Assembly (NCBI GenBank): GCA_937880065.1
Contig: CALFMA010000397.1
Coordinates: 1 to 7,702, forward strand
Reading direction: 5' to 3'
Source of the DNA: an uncultured Ruminococcus sp.
GTDB lineage: Bacteria > Bacillota_A > Clostridia > Oscillospirales > Ruminococcaceae
DNA: 7,702 bases
Shown here: positions 6,001 through 7,702 of the stretch, one piece after another
How the letters are laid out: each line of letters begins with the position of its first letter
How positions within the stretch are numbered: the stretch's first letter is position 1
Position numbers and translations under genes: made by a program
Notes under the pieces: generated by a model
What the model was told of the DNA's origin: nothing
The model's database searches: none
Seen by the model: only the letters and a program-made list of their open reading frames with translations

Positions 6001-7702
6001 ATTTGTTGTGGTCTGCAAGCGGATGTGTTGAAATCATCAGCAAGGACGATAACAAAGTCAGAATAAGAGGCTTAGCCGTGGGTTCAGGTACAATTACAGT
6101 AACAGCTACACCTAAGGCAGCAACAGCTAACGAGCCAATGACTGTATCAGAGGATGAATCACAGACAGCTTCAGCTGCTATTGAAGTAACAAATGTACCT
6201 CAATATGATGAGCATTACTTCATTTATAAGGAATTCGTTGATGAAAAATTCACTAAGGATTATGAATTTGACACAAGAAGTTGGCTTGGAGAAAACGAAA
6301 TCTCAAAGATAGTAGTCAAGTTTACTTCCAATAATGGAAAGAAGTACGAAGGTATTATCCATTGGAATGAATTAAGTGAAAGAGATTCAAATCGTGAGTT
6401 TGCTTATACATCAGCGGGCGAACAGTTAAAAGAAATTGATATTGATCCGGCTGTAGTAATTGAAAAATTAAAAATTGCAGTTCTTTATCTTGAAGGCGAA
6501 GCAAACGGAAGAATCGAAAGCATTTACTTCTATGGTAAAGTTAACGGACCTACAATTATTAATGCTCCTGCTTCTATGATAGTAGGTAATGAAGCAACAC
6601 TTGGTACTCTTGGTTTTACAGCTAACAGCACAATTGAATGGCAAATTACCGAAGGCAGCGACTTTGCTGAAATTGGTACTGACGGTAAGTTAACAGCAAA
6701 AAGTGTTAATGCTGACGGAACTTCTGTAACTATTAAGGTAAAGGCTACAAATGCAAGCAATGAAACTGAAACAGACGAAGTATCAATCAAAATCAACGGA
6801 AAGCCTGTAACTATTTCGGCTAACCCATCAAAAATAAAATTTAACGGTGAATCAATTATTACAAGCAGTCAGGAATCATTAGAATACACAATTGAATTTG
6901 AAAATGGTGATTCTGCCGCAGATCTTTTTGAAATCGTTGACGGTAAATTGAAACTTAAAGCTGAGGAGTCAATTGGAGAAGAAACCAAGAAATTGATAAT
7001 TCAATCTGTGGGTACAAGTACATATGCACCATCAAATGCTGTAAGTGTAATTGTATATGGCGGTATTTTTATCACAGGTGTGGACGAACTTCCTTTAAGT
7101 ACAGGACATAGAACTTCAGAAAGTAAGTTGACTGTTAAAAATGCTTTAGGTGAGGTTACTTGGAGCATTGAAGCGGAAGATAATGAGCAATATGTTATTA
7201 GTACTGAAGCAGATGGTTCGTATATCGTAACTAAAGATGACAAAACAATCCTTAAACTTTACTCTAATGGCAAAATCGAAGCCGGTACTGCAGCAGGAAT
7301 GGTTACAATTACTGCAACAGAAAACGGACACAAAGCTGAACACACAGTTAAAGTAACAGATCTTCCGATGCAGCCGATTATCCCAACAGAGGGTAAAACG
7401 ACTGTTAAAGAAGAAATCATTCTTACAGCAGGTAATAGCTGGAAATTTGAATTAGCTTCTCTTCCGACTTGCGATCAAAAGGGTAATCCATATTACTACT
7501 ATTTTGAGGAGTATGCTTATACAAATTCAACTGCTGACGAAAATTGGAAAGAAATTTACAATGCTGAAAGTCTTGGTTACATTCACGCAAATGGTTCTTA
7601 TATTCCTGTAGATTATGTTGGAAACGGTAGTTCGCTTAGCAGCGAAATTAATTCAAAAACATCATTTACAATAGAAAATAAGCAAACCGACAAGCCGCAA
7701 GG
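3..7702 (+). CDS. Giant multidomain surface protein with embedded GH9 cellulase domain (partial at both ends)
   Basis: The frame starting at base 3 is open across the whole window, 2,566 codons with no stop. Domain order is SpaA-like, two beta-rich modules, Thr-rich linker, two Cna-B domains, an incomplete Cna-B, a GH9 catalytic domain, a beta-rich module, about eight Ig-like modules, another beta-rich module, three Ig-like modules, and the complementary part of a Cna-B. SpaA/Cna-B and BIG_2 domains are known building blocks of Gram-positive pilins and adhesins, and GH9 enzymes cleave beta-1,4-glucans. The inferred role is a cell-surface, substrate-binding cellulase. No signal peptide, LPXTG motif, dockerin or S-layer repeat is visible, so anchoring is unknown. 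Met codons near the left edge (for example base 12) are internal, because the frame is already open upstream within a SpaA-like strand. There is no frameshift or in-frame stop, so the gene appears intact here. Neighbouring genes are not visible. Confidence 0.95.
27..452 (+). other. SpaA-like prealbumin-fold domain
   Basis: Residues about 9-150 have the order seen in SpaA/Cna-B pilin-type domains: an opening strand LTLLKTKA (Lys18), a DAVFSL strand (38-43), the GTYYLKEIKPPTG box (83-95, Glu89), and a closing strand LRFLNN (142-147). In this fold the opening Lys, the Glu of the KE box and the closing Asn usually form an intramolecular isopeptide bond. Lys18, Glu89 and Asn146 or Asn147 are in the right places. 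Its role is probably a rigid stalk unit. The left boundary is close to the window edge, so more of this domain or similar ones may precede it. Confidence 0.75.
486..791 (+). other. Unassigned beta-rich module A (carbohydrate-binding-like?)
   Basis: Residues 162-263 alternate short hydrophobic strands with polar turns. The module contains SFSAKVNGVAVPP, an Asn/Gly turn, and a final strand ITEFSVHCWN followed by VDFYPI. A strand of the type I-x-x-[FI]-x-[VL] followed by an aromatic residue and a last short strand is common in beta-sandwich binding modules next to glycoside hydrolases. I cannot assign it to a numbered CBM family. It lies between the SpaA-like domain and a Gly/Ser linker, which supports an independent module. 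A structural spacer is the alternative. Confidence 0.4.
792..839 (+). other. Gly/Ser-rich interdomain linker
   Basis: Residues 264-279 are almost entirely Gly, Ser and Thr, including GSSSGSGSGST. This is a flexible linker separating two beta-rich modules and fixes their boundaries. Confidence 0.8.
828..1187 (+). other. Unassigned beta-rich module B (carbohydrate-binding-like?)
   Basis: Residues about 276-395 form a second beta-rich module with strands KLTFYFVDG, an aromatic patch RGNWWHLFDL, the pair VAAIKLEVSG and LKRLVIEDSSGQ, and a tail ending in VPYTFGSIP. It is bounded by a Gly/Ser linker on the left and a Thr-rich linker on the right, an arrangement typical of binding modules in fibre-degrading Firmicutes proteins. 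The WW patch could contact sugar rings, but that is a guess. No family assignment is made. Confidence 0.4.
1188..1259 (+). other. Threonine-rich linker
   Basis: Residues 396-419 are mostly Thr, with an internal VE and a closing AAP. They are encoded by mixed ACA/ACT/ACG codons rather than a pure repeat, so selection appears to act on the amino acids. Long Thr-rich linkers are a hallmark of secreted carbohydrate-active proteins of Ruminococcus and relatives and are often O-glycosylated. This one separates the N-terminal modules from the Cna-B stalk. Confidence 0.9.
1317..1697 (+). other. Cna-B domain 1
   Basis: Residues about 439-565 follow the Cna-B pattern. An opening strand LRVKKRW holds Lys447 two residues before Trp449, followed by VTFQLWR, then DNWQYIWENLPRY, then LYYYKVTEA with Glu534, KGYNQ, and the closing strand TVVITNEA with Asn564. 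Lys447, Glu534 and Asn564 match the isopeptide-forming triad of the family. The loop after FQLWR is unusually long (about 30 residues before the VTVGESDNW strand). It is at the same place where the third Cna-B domain of this protein is interrupted. Confidence 0.88.
1707..2048 (+). other. Cna-B domain 2
   Basis: Residues about 569-682 repeat the Cna-B order: IPISKTW with Lys575, VMFKLMAK, KTIVLTKPADW, WTGKFENLP, FEYKVEEC with Glu642, and the closing strand FAVENDY with Asn680. The Lys/Glu/Asn triad is complete, so an internal isopeptide bond is expected from family knowledge. It follows domain 1 almost without linker, as in pilin-like stalks, and is followed after a few residues (VPTGG) by the start of a third domain. 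Confidence 0.85.
2061..2150 (+). other. Cna-B domain 3, N-terminal part (interrupted)
   Basis: Residues 687-716 read GGLEVSKSWLDNND, then RPAQLKLRLYRT. This is the opening of a Cna-B domain with Lys693 two residues before Trp695, and the RP-x-x-[LV] second strand. The next expected elements (a TVTL strand, W-x-[YF]-x-F-x-x-LP, Y-x-V-x-E and a closing ITN strand) do not follow. The sequence goes directly to the GH9 domain. Elements of exactly that missing type occur at bases 7392-7682. Either the domain is split by a huge insertion, which I favour, or this is a truncated remnant. Confidence 0.8.
2208..3641 (+). other. Glycoside hydrolase family 9 catalytic domain
   Basis: Residues about 736-1213 (478, near the usual GH9 length) begin with YARLLQHSLYFYDA, typical of the family start. 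GGYHDAGDHVMFGLP (777-791) holds the two conserved aspartates Asp780 and Asp783; the second is the catalytic base in characterised GH9 enzymes. Also present are DDMQLAAAWLYEATG (957-971), ILGDN (1070-1074), the substrate-site PHHRAASG (1116-1123), a LIGALVGGP block, and CCNEVAIDYNSGLVGA with Glu1190 as the expected catalytic acid. All key residues are present, so the domain should be active. Cleavage of cellulose or a related beta-1,4-glucan with inversion is the family norm. Exact substrate and endo or processive mode cannot be read from sequence. At least eight cysteines are present, more than in many family members. No start or stop separates it from the adhesin-like flanks. Confidence 0.95.
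3660..4097 (+). other. Post-GH9 linker and beta-rich module C
   Basis: Residues 1220-1365 follow the catalytic domain. A linker-like stretch (VQPYTPDSGSAP) and a short helical-looking segment (NEAVAKQVGYNMVPFRRTAV) come first. Beta strands follow: KTIVFNGYN, ATITQIDVAFN, WVLKLNDISVV, QILTITSDI and the pair VTKLQLEYWN and KSVTITLHYKL. The strand order resembles beta-sandwich binding modules that often follow GH9 domains, but I do not recognise CBM3 or any named family. Function is unknown. A carbohydrate-binding or linker role is inferred from position. Confidence 0.4.
4098..4604 (+). repeat. Ig-like modules 1-2 of the array
   Basis: Two divergent Ig-like units of about 80-87 residues. The first (1366-1452) has NITFKTNGAADWTS and ends in a VTITATS...RTIYAN strand pair. 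The second (1453-1534) has LSLDKSELEVGENIKFTVNN, GITWEYY, and closes with FTVKA. The scheme of an opening strand, V-G-E/D, a Trp strand and a closing strand matches bacterial Ig-like (BIG_2 and PKD-like) units. The probable role is a spacer that holds the enzyme away from the cell. Boundaries are approximate. Confidence 0.6.
4605..5105 (+). repeat. Ig-like modules 3-4 of the array
   Basis: Unit 3 (residues 1535-1615) runs from PKIDGADEMFEGESEIYTL through TDWQISSGNENNIVSI to KEVVIK. Unit 4 (1616-1701) runs from ITINGPTSMGVSDSVTISY through NRYEWRVIGD to KNISVA. Both keep the pattern of an I-x-G start, a Trp strand at about one third and a short V-x-V exit strand, with little residue identity between them. 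Stalk or spacer units are the best reading. Confidence 0.6.
5106..5348 (+). repeat. Ig-like module 5 (BIG_2-like)
   Basis: Residues 1702-1782 are one of the clearest BIG_2-like units. They contain TSINVGERLYMRA, FEINSGSKYAAIVD, the short strand NVLGLAPGTVTVVAID (the family's G-x-[IV]-x-[GA]-x-x-x-G-x-x-x-[IV] type segment) and the exit strand YKITVS. BIG_2 units are common stalk elements in bacterial surface proteins and some bind carbohydrate or host ligands. No ligand can be inferred here. Confidence 0.7.
5349..5915 (+). repeat. Ig-like modules 6-7 of the array, Asn-rich
   Basis: Unit 6 (residues 1783-1883) has INDLTIGMEKQFDA, a Trp-rich strand NWDFNYNWYI, IKVKALKAGTFTLNV and exit NITIYDV. 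Unit 7 (1884-1971) has NIKIGDNLNSIELNA, YSDWSYSEGGKKVEF, a run of Asn, ITGKEIGETTVNVKI and exit KTITITPPA. Both are rich in Asn/AAT codons and read as more AT-rich than the GH9 segment. They fit BIG_2-like spacers with longer loops. Confidence 0.6.
5916..6200 (+). repeat. Ig-like module 8 (BIG_2-like)
   Basis: Residues 1972-2066 show a good BIG_2-like pattern: LSLTSATIEIKDEIEIEA, NSDLLWSASGCVEII, VRIRGLAVGSGTITVTATP, an acidic loop, and exit AAIEVTNV. The loop before the exit strand (about 20 residues, Ala/Glu/Thr-rich) is longer than in the other units. It is the last Ig-like unit before beta-rich module D. Confidence 0.7.
6201..6551 (+). other. Beta-rich module D inside the Ig-like array
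   Basis: Residues 2067-2183 do not follow the Ig-like repeat scheme. The module begins DEHYFIYKEFVDEKF, continues with EISKIVVKFTSNNGKKYEG and IIHWNEL, and ends with the strand pair VIEKLKIAVLYL and GRIESIYFYGKV. A paired strand ending in [IV]-x-x-[IV]-x-[FLV] is typical of beta-sandwich carbohydrate-binding modules in fibre degraders. That suggests, without proving, a ligand-binding head placed between spacers. No named family recognised. Confidence 0.45.
6549..7061 (+). repeat. Ig-like modules 9-10 of the array
   Basis: Unit 9 (residues 2183-2267) is BIG_2-like: TIINAPASMIVGNEATLGTL, STIEWQITEGSDFAEI, DGKLTAKSVNADGT, VTIKVKAT and exit VSIKING. Unit 10 (2268-2353) has VTISANPSKIKFNGES, LEYTIEFENGD, FEIVDGKLKLKAEESIG and exit AVSVIVYG, closer to the cadherin/invasin-like variant. 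These resume the spacer array after module D. Confidence 0.65.
7062..7367 (+). repeat. Ig-like module 11 (BIG_2-like)
   Basis: Residues 2354-2455 run from IFITGVDELPLSTGHRT through EVTWSIEAEDNEQYVI, a charged hairpin, then LYSNGKIEAGTAAGMVTITA and exit HTVKVTDLP. It is BIG_2-like with a longer middle. It is the last spacer unit. The short proline-containing segment MQPIIPTEGK links it to the returning Cna-B strands. Confidence 0.65.
7392..7682 (+). other. Cna-B domain 3, C-terminal part (resumes)
   Basis: Residues about 2464-2560 hold the elements missing from the Cna-B start at bases 2061-2150: a strand EEIILTAGN, SWKFELASLPTCDQKGN (the W-x-[YF]-x-[FL]-x-x-LP-x-x-D-x-x-G motif), YYYYFEEY with Glu2503 in the conserved position, a GYIHANG turn, and a closing strand SFTIENK with Asn2559. 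No Cna-B opening strand (V-x-K-x-W) occurs just before; the preceding segment is a BIG_2-like exit strand and a Pro-rich linker. The spacing from Glu2503 to Asn2559 (56) is longer than in Cna-B 1 (30) and 2 (38). The right edge of the window falls just after the domain. Confidence 0.8.

Noticed and set aside
1..7702. CRISPR arrays, tRNA/rRNA genes, insertion sequences, terminators or intergenic promoters
   Set aside because: The whole window is coding in one frame. I saw no spaced direct repeats, transposase motifs, inverted terminal repeats or hairpin followed by a T run that would stand as an independent element.

Overview
The window is one uninterrupted coding region. On the plus strand, the frame whose codons begin at base 3 has no stop codon from end to end, giving 2,566 complete codons plus two bases. 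Both ends of the gene lie outside the window, so there is no start, stop, promoter, ribosome binding site or terminator to annotate. Residue numbers used here count from the first complete codon, so residue n begins at base 3n. The shorter open frames elsewhere on both strands are shadows of this gene.

The protein is a giant, probably extracellular multidomain surface protein. In order it carries: a SpaA-like prealbumin-fold domain (bases 27-452); two unassigned beta-rich modules separated by a Gly/Ser linker (486-791 and 828-1187); a threonine-rich linker (1188-1259); two Cna-B type domains (about 1317-1697 and 1707-2048); the first part of a third Cna-B domain (2061-2150); a glycoside hydrolase family 9 (GH9, cellulase family) catalytic domain (2208-3641); another beta-rich module (3660-4097); about eight Ig-like/BIG_2-like modules (4098-6200); a further beta-rich module (6201-6551); three more Ig-like modules (6549-7367); and finally the missing second part of a Cna-B domain (7392-7682).

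The main observation is that the first Cna-B part (strand with Lys693, ending near LYRT) and the last segment (starting near EEIILTAGNSW, with Glu2503 and Asn2559) look like complementary parts of a single Cna-B fold. They are separated by about 1,745 residues that hold the cellulase and the Ig array. If they pair, the usual Lys-Asn isopeptide bond would covalently close a loop of roughly 1,870 residues carrying an enzyme. This is inference from motif order and is testable by structure prediction.

The likely source is a Gram-positive, low-GC, fibre-degrading gut or rumen bacterium of the Ruminococcus/Oscillospiraceae type. The evidence is the AT-rich codon use, the poly-Thr linker, a cysteine-containing GH9 with a HDAGDH motif, and pilin-like Cna-B/SpaA domains. 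The expected role is attachment to plant cell wall with cellulose or related beta-glucan hydrolysis at the cell surface. The signal peptide and sorting signal that would confirm this are not in the window.
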